Notes: generated by a model not told the origin, from the letters alone. Shown: positions 1-6,643, counted from the first letter of the stretch. The stretch: DNA of 7,740 bases from Chloroflexota bacterium (GCA_017881985.1 JADGQH010000153.1:1-7740); one strand, 5' to 3'. Made by a program: numbers and translations.

Positions 1-2
1 GC

Positions 3-53
3 GCCCTCGGCAGCGCCACCTTCGACACCGTCAGCCTCGTCCCGGGGCCGTAA
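3..53 (+). CDS. C-terminal end of a plus-strand protein (partial, 5' end outside window)
   Basis: Reading plus frame 3 from the window edge gives 16 residues ending in SATFDTVSLVPGP and a TAA stop at 51-53. The SATFD-x-VSL ending looks like the last beta strand of the jelly-roll or concanavalin-like carbohydrate-binding domains that close many secreted bacterial glycosidases and sugar-binding proteins, where endings of the type 'ATFDNVSV' are common. That resemblance is all the support there is, so the family is a guess. The gene converges on nagA: its stop is 40 bp from the nagA stop. If it is a secreted glycan-active protein, it would fit beside an amino-sugar operon. It could also be a chance open stretch, since only 51 nt are visible in a GC-rich sequence with few stops. 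Confidence 0.5.
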   Translation, partial: ALGSATFDTVSLVPGP

Positions 54-75
54 GGCGAAGCACGCACGCGTCTTG

Positions 76-88
76 CCGGCCTGGCCGG
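76..88. terminator. Small hairpin between two convergent genes (weak terminator candidate)
   Basis: CCGGCC-T-GGCCGG is a perfect 6-bp inverted repeat around one base, followed by only two Ts on the plus strand. It lies in the 40-bp gap between the plus-strand stop (51-53) and the nagA stop (94-96), which is where a bidirectional terminator would be expected. There is no U-tract in either direction, and the tight loop would force a shorter stem. It is therefore at best a pause or stabilising hairpin. Confidence 0.3.
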
Positions 89-93
89 TTCGG

Positions 94-1239
94 TCACGCC
101 GCGGGTGACGCGACGGCCGGTCCCGAATACCAGCGTCCCGCGCGCATGACCCGCCGGACGTTGAACGCGTCGTCGAGCTCGACGAGGTCGGCGCGAAGGC
201 CGGCGGCGATCCGGCCGCGATCGGTCACCCCGATCAGCGCCAGCGGGTTTGCGCTGGCGGCCGCGGCCACGCGGGGCATGTCCAACCCGAAGAGCGCCAG
301 GTTCCGCACCGACGTGTCGAGCGCGATGACGGAGCCCGCGAGCGCGCCGTTCGACACGAGCGTGCAGCGGTCGCCCTGCACCTGCACCTCCAGGCCGCCG
401 AGTGAGCCACGCTCCTGCGGCGTGCCGGCAAGATCCACCCCGTCGCTCACGAAGACGAGCCGGTCCGCCGGCTTCGTGCGCAGTATCAGCGGCCAGAGCT
501 CGCGATCCACGTGGTGGCCGTCGGCGATCAGCTCGGTGTAGACATCGTCCCGAGCGAGCGCCACGGCTGCAAGGCCCGGCGTGTGCTGGTGGATCCCCGA
601 CATCGCGTTGAACAGGTGCGTGGTGGAGCGTGCGCCGGCCTCGTACCCGGCGTGGGCTTCGGCGGCGGTCGCCACGGAATGGCCCAGCGAGACGACGACA
701 CCGCGCTTCGTCAGCCAGCGGATCAGCTCGATCGCGCCCGGCGTCTCCGGCGCGATCGTCGTCAGGCGGAAGCCGTCGACGATGGGCTCGAGCTCCGCGA
801 ACGCGATCTCCGCGGCGGCCCGCACGAACGCAGGGTTCTGCGCGCCGACACGCTGCGGCGAGACGAACGGTCCCTCGAGGTTGAAGCCCAGCGGGGCCGC
901 TCCGTCCTCCGGCGCGCCGGGCATCCAGGCGCGGACGCGGTCGGCGAAGGCGCGCAGATCGTCGAGCGGAGCGGTGACGGCGGTGGGGAGGAACGACGTG
1001 ACGCCGCGGTGGAGCAGCGCGCGAGCCATGCCGTCGAGAGACGTCGCCGAGTGCATCGCGTTGTGCCCGCCCCACCCGTGGACGTGGACGTCCACGAACC
1101 CGGGCAGGATCCACGAGCCGCTCGCCGCGGATGGATCCGCCTCGACGGCCGCGATCCAGCCATCCTCCACGACCACCCGGCCCGGCTGGACTCGATCGTC
1201 GAGGACGAGCCGTCCCCGGATCACTCCGCCGTCGCGCAT
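94..1239 (-). CDS. nagA: N-acetylglucosamine-6-phosphate deacetylase
   Basis: The product hydrolyses the acetyl group of GlcNAc-6-phosphate to give glucosamine-6-phosphate and acetate, a cytosolic step of amino-sugar catabolism and wall recycling. It has 381 residues, against 382 in E. coli. Amidohydrolase-barrel landmarks appear in order: HVHGWGG (HxH, residues 52-58), the metal-ligand glutamate in NLEGPF (E122), SLGHS (H187), THLFNAMSG (H208 and the substrate-binding NAM), IADGHHVD (240-245), and the catalytic aspartate in VSDGVDLAG (D266). The HxH pair is kept, unlike in E. coli NagA, so a two-metal site is possible. The stretch RVGAQNP has Gln134 where E. coli has a histidine. The ATG at 1239 is chosen because GAGGGG (1249-1254) lies 9 nt upstream. 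An in-frame GTG at 1263 overlaps the kinase stop as GTGA and would add 8 residues, but it has a poor ribosome-binding site. It is the last gene of the operon, 20 bp after the kinase. Confidence 0.95.
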   Translation of the reverse strand: MRDGGVIRGRLVLDDRVQPGRVVVEDGWIAAVEADPSAASGSWILPGFVDVHVHGWGGHNAMHSATSLDGMARALLHRGVTSFLPTAVTAPLDDLRAFADRVRAWMPGAPEDGAAPLGFNLEGPFVSPQRVGAQNPAFVRAAAEIAFAELEPIVDGFRLTTIAPETPGAIELIRWLTKRGVVVSLGHSVATAAEAHAGYEAGARSTTHLFNAMSGIHQHTPGLAAVALARDDVYTELIADGHHVDRELWPLILRTKPADRLVFVSDGVDLAGTPQERGSLGGLEVQVQGDRCTLVSNGALAGSVIALDTSVRNLALFGLDMPRVAAAASANPLALIGVTDRGRIAAGLRADLVELDDAFNVRRVMRAGRWYSGPAVASPAA

Positions 1240-1248
1240 CGGTCCGCG

Positions 1249-1254
1249 CCCCTC
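1249..1254 (-). promoter_or_regulatory. Ribosome binding site of nagA
   Basis: GAGGGG on the minus strand, 9 nt before the ATG at 1239. It decides between that ATG and the upstream in-frame GTG at 1263. Confidence 0.65.
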
Positions 1255-1259
1255 ATCGA

Positions 1260-2186
1260 TCACGCCGGTCCCGCGGCCTTCGCCGCAGCCTCCGCGCCGT
1301 GGATCGCCGCGCCGATCGCCCCGGCCCAGATTCCGAGCTCCGCGCGGACGAGCTCGACCGTGGCCGTCCCGGTCATCCGGACCCGTCGGTCGAGCTCTGC
1401 GCGGACCTGCGCGAAGAGGAGCTCGCCTGCCGCCGCCACCCCGCCGCCCACCACCACGCGATCCGGCGTCAGGACCGTCACGATGTTGGCGATGCCGATC
1501 CCCAGGTAGCGCCCGACCTGGGCGAGCCCGTCGACGGCACGTGCGTCGCCGGCGGCTGCCGCCCGGACGGCCTCCTCCACCGTCGCCGTACCGCACGTTG
1601 CGGCGATGACGTCCGCCCGGGCGAAGGCTTCGACGCAGCCGCGGTTCCCACAGTTGCATAGGGGCCCGTCGGGGTCGATGGTCTGGTGGCCGATCTCGCC
1701 GGCCGCGCCGTCGCGCCCGAGATAGAGCGTCCCCCGGATCGCGATCCCGCCGCCGACGCCGGTGCCCAGGGTCATGCCGACGAGCGTCTCGGCGCCCCGG
1801 CCCGCCCCGAGGCGGAGCTCGGCGAGCGTGAACGCCCGGGCATCGTTCAGGAGGTGGACGGGCACCCCGACGAGCTGCTCGAGCCGGGCGACCAGGTGCG
1901 TGCCCTCCCAGCGCACGGGGATGTTCGGGGTCATGATCACCCGGCCCCCGGCGGCGTCGTAGCGCCCGGGAATCCCGACGCCGACCGAGGCGATCGGGCC
2001 CCAGCCGGCGGCCGCGGCGGAGGCCGTCTCCCCGAGCTGGTCGATGATCCCCTCGGCCCCCGCGTCGACGCGGGTCGGGACCCGGTCGGTCGCGATGCGG
2101 CCCCACGCCGCATCCGTGAAGTCGACGACGGCCCACTTGAGCTGTGTCCCGCCGAGGTCGAGCCCGAGGTGTCGAGTGGATGTCAT
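1260..2186 (-). CDS. ROK-family sugar kinase (probable N-acetylhexosamine or glucose kinase)
   Basis: ATP-dependent 6-phosphorylation of a hexose or N-acetylhexosamine in the cytosol. The 308-residue length is typical of ROK kinases. Visible motifs are the N-terminal phosphate loop LGLDLGGTQLKW (residues 7-18, DxGGT), VGVGIPGRYD (68-77), the catalytic pair N114-D115 in LLNDARAF, the second phosphate motif LGTGVGGGI (140-148), and the ROK signature GEIGH (E164, H167) followed by the zinc-binding CNCGNRGC (C177, C179, C184) and E186. All catalytic and zinc residues are present, so this is an active kinase rather than a ROK repressor; there is no N-terminal helix-turn-helix. The ATG overlaps the stop of the preceding oxidoreductase (ATGA). 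No clear Shine-Dalgarno sequence precedes it, so translation is probably coupled. ROK sequence alone does not settle glucose versus GlcNAc or ManNAc. The adjacent nagA makes GlcNAc or a relative the best guess. Confidence 0.92.
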   Translation of the reverse strand: MTSTRHLGLDLGGTQLKWAVVDFTDAAWGRIATDRVPTRVDAGAEGIIDQLGETASAAAAGWGPIASVGVGIPGRYDAAGGRVIMTPNIPVRWEGTHLVARLEQLVGVPVHLLNDARAFTLAELRLGAGRGAETLVGMTLGTGVGGGIAIRGTLYLGRDGAAGEIGHQTIDPDGPLCNCGNRGCVEAFARADVIAATCGTATVEEAVRAAAAGDARAVDGLAQVGRYLGIGIANIVTVLTPDRVVVGGGVAAAGELLFAQVRAELDRRVRMTGTATVELVRAELGIWAGAIGAAIHGAEAAAKAAGPA

Positions 2187-3202
2187 CCGAGCGTGACCGG
2201 GGCGCCGGCCGTGATCGAGCGGTAGGCCGCGTCGACGATCTCGACTGCCCGCAGCCCATCGGTCCCTGTCACGGCCGGCTCTCGATCCTCGCGCACCGCC
2301 GACAGGAACTCCGCCAGCATCCCGGCGTCGGCATCGGGGCCCCATGCCGGCCACGAGATGCCGGCCTCGCGCGTTCCATAGACGCCGAGGTGCTGCCGAA
2401 AGGCATCGATGCCGAACGCTCCGCCCGTGCCGATCGCCTGGATGGAGAGGCCGCCCCAGGTCGGGTAGGAGCGGGGCTTGCTCCAGCTGCAGTCGATGGT
2501 CGCCGACACGCCACTCGCGAAGCGCAAAGAGACGAGCCCCCCGGTCTCGACGCGCGCGAAGCGCTCCTGGAGGATCCGGTTCGCGACGGCGTAGACCTCG
2601 ACCACCTCGGAGCGCAGGATCCATCGATACAGGTCCGCCAGGTGGACCACGTGATCCGTCACCGCACCGCCGCCGGACAGCGTCGGATCGACGAACCAGG
2701 GGGCGTGGACGTCCGGCATCGTCCCGGTGTTGGCGCCCTCGAGGAAGACCGGCGTTCCGAGCGCCCCGGAGCGAACGGCGGACTCGAGCGCGCGCGCGGC
2801 GGGGTTCCAGCGGGTCGGGAACGCGGTCATCAGATGAACGCCGGCGTGGGCGCAGGCGTCCAGGATCGCGCGGGCGTCCACGACCGTTGTCGCGAGCGGT
2901 TTCTCGCACAGGACGTGCACGCCTGCCGCCGCCGCGATCTCGACCAGTCGCCGGTGGCGGGCGTTGGCCGAGGCGATCACGACCCCGTCGACGCGCTCGA
3001 GGAGATCGTCGACGTCGTCGAACACGCGCGTCCCGACCGGTTCGGCCGCCGTCGCGGCGCGCCGCCGATCCTCGTCCCACACGCCGACCAGGTGTGCGCC
3101 CGGCATCGCGGCCAGGAGCGAGATGTACGTCGGCGCATGGACGTGCTCGGCGGAGAGGATGCCGATCCGCAGGGGCGGACGGCCCTGGGCGTCGACGGCC
3201 AT
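2183..3202 (-). CDS. Gfo/Idh/MocA-family oxidoreductase, divergent nucleotide-binding loop
   Basis: A 339-residue NAD(P)-dependent sugar or inositol dehydrogenase-type protein, predicted cytosolic, with no signal peptide. The family's CEKP motif is present (residues 99-102; the lysine is the usual catalytic and cofactor-contact residue), as is the active-site block SGGGAVTDHVVHLADLY (D183, H187, D190). The first Rossmann loop is unusual: the expected GxGxxG is replaced by GILSAEHVHAPTY (residues 14-26), so the second and third glycines are missing. The rest of the fold reads normally, including V-x-x-VWDED at the end of the second strand (40-44), whose acidic residues suggest NAD rather than NADP. 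The ATG at 3202 is chosen; it shares one base with the upstream stop (TGATG) and has AGGGGG 7 nt upstream. A GTG directly before it (3205) is an equally framed alternative. The substrate is unknown. Close linkage to a second Gfo/Idh gene, a ROK kinase and nagA suggests action on an amino sugar or its glycoside. Confidence 0.9.
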   Translation of the reverse strand: MAVDAQGRPPLRIGILSAEHVHAPTYISLLAAMPGAHLVGVWDEDRRRAATAAEPVGTRVFDDVDDLLERVDGVVIASANARHRRLVEIAAAAGVHVLCEKPLATTVVDARAILDACAHAGVHLMTAFPTRWNPAARALESAVRSGALGTPVFLEGANTGTMPDVHAPWFVDPTLSGGGAVTDHVVHLADLYRWILRSEVVEVYAVANRILQERFARVETGGLVSLRFASGVSATIDCSWSKPRSYPTWGGLSIQAIGTGGAFGIDAFRQHLGVYGTREAGISWPAWGPDADAGMLAEFLSAVREDREPAVTGTDGLRAVEIVDAAYRSITAGAPVTLG

Positions 3203-4329
3203 CACCGGGCCCCCTGCGTGATCCGGACGACAGCCCCGGTCCGGGCGGATTCGTCGGCGGCGAGCGCGATCCTGAGCGCCTCGAGGCCGTCCTCGGCCCC
3301 GATCCGCGCCTCGGTCCCGTCGCGGATCGCCCGCGCGAACTCCGCGAGCTCGAGCCGGAAAGGATCCCCCGCAAGGCTCGTGTCGGCCAACGCCGTGGGG
3401 CCACCGGACGCCGCGCCCGCCAGGAGGGACGGCATGACGGGCGTGGTCGTCGTCGAGCTCTGCTCGATGAGGCCGTGCGAGCCGGCGATCTCGAAGGACG
3501 TCGTGAAGGTGGGTGGCGCGTATCCCCACGATGCGGAGACATGGCTGATCGCGCCGGATCGGTGGGTGAGGATCGCGACGGCGTGGTCGACGCCCGCGTC
3601 CGGCTGGGCCACGCTCGCCGACCGGCAGTGAACCGCGACAACGTCGCCGGCAATCCAGCGGGCGTAGTCGAGGTCGTGGACCATCAGGTCGAGGATGATC
3701 CCGCCGGACTTGTCGTGATCGAAGAACCAGTGCCCGGCGGGCTGCCGCGGACGGAAGCTCGCCCTGCTGAGGCGGAGGACGCCGGGCTCGCCGATCGCAC
3801 CATCCAGCACGGCCGCCCGCGCGGCGACGTACTCCGGGAAGAAGCGCACCACCTGTGCCACGAACAGCCGGACGCCCGCCTCGCGGGCGGCTGCGAGCAT
3901 CGCCTCCGCGTCCGCGAGCGTGCGCGCCATCGGCTTCTCGCAGATCACGTGACGGCCGGCGCGTGCGGCGGCGACGGCAACCGCGGCGTGGAGGTGCGTG
4001 GGCGTGCAGACGTCGACGACGTCGACGGCGCCGAAGAGCTCGTCGAGGGACGCCGCGACGCGCGCCCCGTGCCGTTCGGCGAGCGTCGCCGCGCGGCCGG
4101 CATCCACGTCGTGGATCACAGTGCGGATGCCCTCGGCCGCCCATGCGGCGACGTGGGTCTCGCCCATGAATCCGGTCCCCACGACGCCGATCCGCAACGG
4201 AGCATCGGTGCGCGCCCGGCGCGGGTGGGCACGGTCGGGGAGCGCCCCATCCGGGAGCATCCGATCCGGGAGCGCCCGATCCGGGAGCGCCCGATCCGGG
4301 AGCATCCGATCCGCGTGTGATCCGCTCAT
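3202..4329 (-). CDS. Gfo/Idh/MocA-family oxidoreductase with N-terminal pentapeptide repeat
   Basis: NAD(P)-dependent oxidation or reduction of a sugar, polyol or glycoside, cytosolic. The 375-residue product has a canonical Rossmann loop GVVGTGFMGETHV (residues 48-60), CTPTHLHA (108-115), the CEKP motif (130-133), and the catalytic block SGGIILDLMVHDLDYARW (D214, H218, D221). The core therefore starts near residue 45. Residues 7-36 are a degenerate repeat of five residues (DRALP/DRMLP), coded by a 15-bp tandem repeat and foreign to the family. The ATG at 4329 is the first possible start after an in-frame stop at 4366-4368 and has no good Shine-Dalgarno sequence. ATGs inside the repeat (4305, 4260) are alternatives, so the true N-terminus may be shorter. 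It lies 36 bp after the flavoenzyme gene, and its stop overlaps the next start by one base. Related proteins include inositol and glucose-fructose dehydrogenases and GH109-type NAD-dependent glycosidases; which of these it resembles cannot be settled from motifs. Confidence 0.9.
   Translation of the reverse strand: MSGSHADRMLPDRALPDRALPDRMLPDGALPDRAHPRRARTDAPLRIGVVGTGFMGETHVAAWAAEGIRTVIHDVDAGRAATLAERHGARVAASLDELFGAVDVVDVCTPTHLHAAVAVAAARAGRHVICEKPMARTLADAEAMLAAAREAGVRLFVAQVVRFFPEYVAARAAVLDGAIGEPGVLRLSRASFRPRQPAGHWFFDHDKSGGIILDLMVHDLDYARWIAGDVVAVHCRSASVAQPDAGVDHAVAILTHRSGAISHVSASWGYAPPTFTTSFEIAGSHGLIEQSSTTTTPVMPSLLAGAASGGPTALADTSLAGDPFRLELAEFARAIRDGTEARIGAEDGLEALRIALAADESARTGAVVRITQGAR
4233..4307. 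repeat. Five tandem copies of a 15-bp unit at the 5' end of an oxidoreductase gene
   Basis: The plus-strand unit is GATCCGGGAGCRYCC. Copies at 4263-4277 and 4278-4292 are identical. Those at 4293-4307 and 4248-4262 differ at two to three positions, and 4233-4247 is more degenerate. A decayed sixth copy may follow at 4308. The unit length is a multiple of three, so copy-number change keeps the reading frame; on the minus strand it codes D-R-(A/M)-L-P. No spacers are present, so this is not a CRISPR array. Confidence 0.9.
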
Positions 4330-4365
4330 CGCCAGATCATCGCCCGCCCGCGGCCTCCGTGCTCG

Positions 4366-6540
4366 TCAGCCATCGCGTCGCGCCGCGAGCACCACCAGCT
4401 GCTGGCGGGAGTAGGCGGGTGACTCGTCACGCAGCAGCTGCGCCAGGACGTCGATCGGGAGCTCGTTCAGGATCGCGTGGTTCGGGTTGAAGAGCATGTG
4501 CTCGTCGACCGCGAGGCCGAACGCCGACCCCTCCTTCACGGCGTGGTAGAGGTTGCGCGGCCGCAGGGAGTCGCCGACGTTGACGACGTGCACGCCCGCA
4601 GCCTGGAGCTCGCCGAAGAGGTCGACGACCGGTCGCACATGGCACGACACCACGTCGCTGACCGCGAGCGTCGTGCGGCCGAACTCGTGGTCCTCGATGA
4701 CCACCTCGCCCGCGCGCACCTCGCGAACGGTGGCGTTCGTGATCACCGTGACGGGGTGCTTGAAGGGACGCGAGGTCAGCACCTCGGCGTCGCCCTGCGC
4801 GAAGCGCTTGCGCAGCACGTACATGTGGATGACCTCGCACTCGGCCGCGAACTCGCGCTTCTCGGTCACGATCGTGACCTGCTTGCCGATGCTGCCCAGG
4901 AAGGCGGCCGCGTCCGCCGCGGCGTAGTGGTCGCCCCAGAGGAGCACGTGCGAGCCGAGCTTGTGGAGGGTGCGCGCGCCCGGATGGCACTCGCAGGCGA
5001 TCTTCGGGCAGGCCATCGCCTCCTCGAATGGCACGATGGTCTCCGCCGCGCCCAGCACATCGGGGACGTAGGAGATCGCGCCGGTCGCGTTCAGGACCAC
5101 GTCGAACGCGCGGAGCTCGTCCACGCTCGGGGCGTGGTTAAGCCGGATGTCGATGCGGAGGTCGAGCAGCTGGTTCCGGATCCAGTCCAGGTACCAGCGC
5201 ATCTTCTCCTTGCCCGGCACCATGCAGCAGTAGAGCAGGGCCCCGCCGAGCTCCCCGGCCTTCTCGAAGAGCGTGACCGTGTGCCCCCGCTCCGTGGCGA
5301 TCCGCGCGGCCTCCATCCCGGCCGGGCCGCCGCCCACGACCGCGACCCGCACCGCCTTCGTCGTCCGCTTCATCTCCGCGTACGCGGGGTTGCCGCAGGC
5401 CGCGTTGATCGAGCAGGCAATCTCGTGCTTCGCCATGAGGGACTCCTGCCAGCATCCGCCGAGGCAGGAGATGCACTTCCGGATCGACTTCACGCGCCCG
5501 TACTGCGCCTTGACCGGCCAGTACGGGTCGGCCAGGAGCTGGCGGGCCAGGCCGACGAGGTCCGTCTTGCCTTCCGCGATGATCTGCTCGCAGTACTCCG
5601 GGTCGCGCAGGGAGTGGCTCGTGATGACGGGGATCCGGATCGCCTTCTTGACCGCCTCGGCGGCGTACGTCGCCCAGCCCTGCGGGTACTGCATCGGGTC
5701 GAAGCCGGCGCCGGGGCTCTCCTGCATGCCCATCGAGAGGTCGACGGCTGCGCATCCGGCGCGCTCCAGGACCCGCGCGATCTCGACGCCCTCCTCGGCG
5801 CCGCGGCCGCCCGCGTACCACTCGTCGAAGGAGTAGCGCACGAGGACCGGGAAGCCCTTGCCGCACTTCCGCTGGATCGAGTCGACAACCGCGAGCGGGA
5901 ACCGCATCCGGTTCTCGAAGCTGCCGCCGAAGCGGTCGTTGCGCATGTTGAGGAACGGGCTCATGAACTCGGAGAGCAGGTAGCCGTGGGCCGCGTGGAG
6001 CTCCACGGCGTCGAAGCCCGCCTGCTTCACGCGCCAGGCAGCCTCGCTGAAGAGGTCGACGAGCTCGAGGATCTCGGCGATCGAGGCCGCCCGGATCTCC
6101 TTGCCCTTCTCGTCGGCGTTCTCGTAGATGATCTCATGCCCCGCGGACCACGGGAGCTTGAGGACCCGGTCGGTCGCTCCGAGCGTGTTGTAGCGAGGGA
6201 TCGCGCACTGGCGGCCCGGGTGCTGGAGCTGGACGGCGCACCTCGCGCCGTAGCGATGCATCCCCTCGGCGAGCCGCGCGAGGCCCGGGATGTAGTTGTC
6301 GCCGTCGGCCACGAGGCACGTCACGGTCGGCCGCCCGGTCTTCATGTCCGGCGTCGTGGCGCCGACGATCACGAACGCGGCCCCGCCGCGCGCGATGTCG
6401 GTGTGGTGGTGGATGTCGCGTTCGCTCACCTCGCCGTCGGCGTGGGAGGAGCTGATGTCCGTCGGGACGTGGACCACGCGGTTCGGCAACTCCAGGCCGC
6501 CGAGCTGGATCGGGCTGAAGAGGTGCGGGAACGACGGCAT
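4366..6540 (-). CDS. Old-yellow-enzyme-type NADH:flavin oxidoreductase with 4Fe-4S and FAD domains (FadH/TMADH-like)
   Basis: A 724-residue soluble flavoenzyme of the family that includes 2,4-dienoyl-CoA reductase, 2-enoate reductase, trimethylamine dehydrogenase and N-methylproline demethylase. Residues 1-345 form the FMN TIM barrel: LFSPIQLGGLELPNRVV (7-23), HAAHGYLLSEF (H182, H185, Y187), NDRFGGSFENR (201-211) and LARQLLADP (331-339). A 4Fe-4S cluster follows, C356-x2-C359-x3-C363-x12-C376. Next comes an FAD-binding Rossmann loop VVGGGPAGMEAAR (401-413). The second nucleotide-binding domain is degenerate: VLLWGDHYAAADAAAFL (532-548) lacks GxGxxG, as in the trimethylamine dehydrogenase branch. 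No cysteine sits near residue 30, so the FMN is probably non-covalent. Extra cysteines occur at 437-438, 511, 516 and 518. The ATG at 6540 is preferred over the in-frame ATG at 6570 because AGGGAG lies 6 nt upstream. Family chemistry is reduction of activated C=C bonds or oxidative N-demethylation. The substrate here is unknown. It is probably first in the transcript. Confidence 0.92.
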   Translation of the reverse strand: MPSFPHLFSPIQLGGLELPNRVVHVPTDISSSHADGEVSERDIHHHTDIARGGAAFVIVGATTPDMKTGRPTVTCLVADGDNYIPGLARLAEGMHRYGARCAVQLQHPGRQCAIPRYNTLGATDRVLKLPWSAGHEIIYENADEKGKEIRAASIAEILELVDLFSEAAWRVKQAGFDAVELHAAHGYLLSEFMSPFLNMRNDRFGGSFENRMRFPLAVVDSIQRKCGKGFPVLVRYSFDEWYAGGRGAEEGVEIARVLERAGCAAVDLSMGMQESPGAGFDPMQYPQGWATYAAEAVKKAIRIPVITSHSLRDPEYCEQIIAEGKTDLVGLARQLLADPYWPVKAQYGRVKSIRKCISCLGGCWQESLMAKHEIACSINAACGNPAYAEMKRTTKAVRVAVVGGGPAGMEAARIATERGHTVTLFEKAGELGGALLYCCMVPGKEKMRWYLDWIRNQLLDLRIDIRLNHAPSVDELRAFDVVLNATGAISYVPDVLGAAETIVPFEEAMACPKIACECHPGARTLHKLGSHVLLWGDHYAAADAAAFLGSIGKQVTIVTEKREFAAECEVIHMYVLRKRFAQGDAEVLTSRPFKHPVTVITNATVREVRAGEVVIEDHEFGRTTLAVSDVVSCHVRPVVDLFGELQAAGVHVVNVGDSLRPRNLYHAVKEGSAFGLAVDEHMLFNPNHAILNELPIDVLAQLLRDESPAYSRQQLVVLAARRDG

Positions 6541-6546
6541 GGAGCT

Positions 6547-6552
6547 CTCCCT
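6547..6552 (-). promoter_or_regulatory. Ribosome binding site of the flavoenzyme gene
   Basis: AGGGAG on the minus strand, 6 nt before the ATG at 6540. It decides that start over the ATG at 6570. Confidence 0.75.
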
Positions 6553-6643
6553 GTCTGGCGCGGGTCGCATCCGCGGCGGAGGCGGGACGCCCCGACTGTT
6601 GCGCGTCTCGTGCCAGTCTCGCGGTCGACGCGCGCGGGCGGCA

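Noticed and set aside
1240..2259. Extension of the nagA frame upstream through the kinase gene as one 721-residue protein
   Set aside because: The upstream part is Arg/Gly-rich out-of-frame reading of the ROK gene. The NagA homology starts right after the ATG at 1239.
2187..3653. N-terminal extension of the ROK kinase frame to 797 residues
   Set aside because: The extension is a frame-shifted reading of the upstream oxidoreductases. The DxGGT motif begins 9 residues after the ATG at 2186, as expected for a complete kinase.
2344..4320. Long plus-strand open frame (658 codons) opposite the two Gfo/Idh genes
   Set aside because: Arg/Pro-rich shadow translation with no recognisable motif. It lies entirely antisense to well-supported genes.
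4233..4320. CRISPR-like array
   Set aside because: The 15-bp units are directly contiguous with no unique spacers and lie in frame inside a coding region.
4330..4365. Separate promoter for the oxidoreductase-kinase-nagA block
   Set aside because: Only 36 bp separate it from the flavoenzyme stop, and no -35/-10 pair could be found there.
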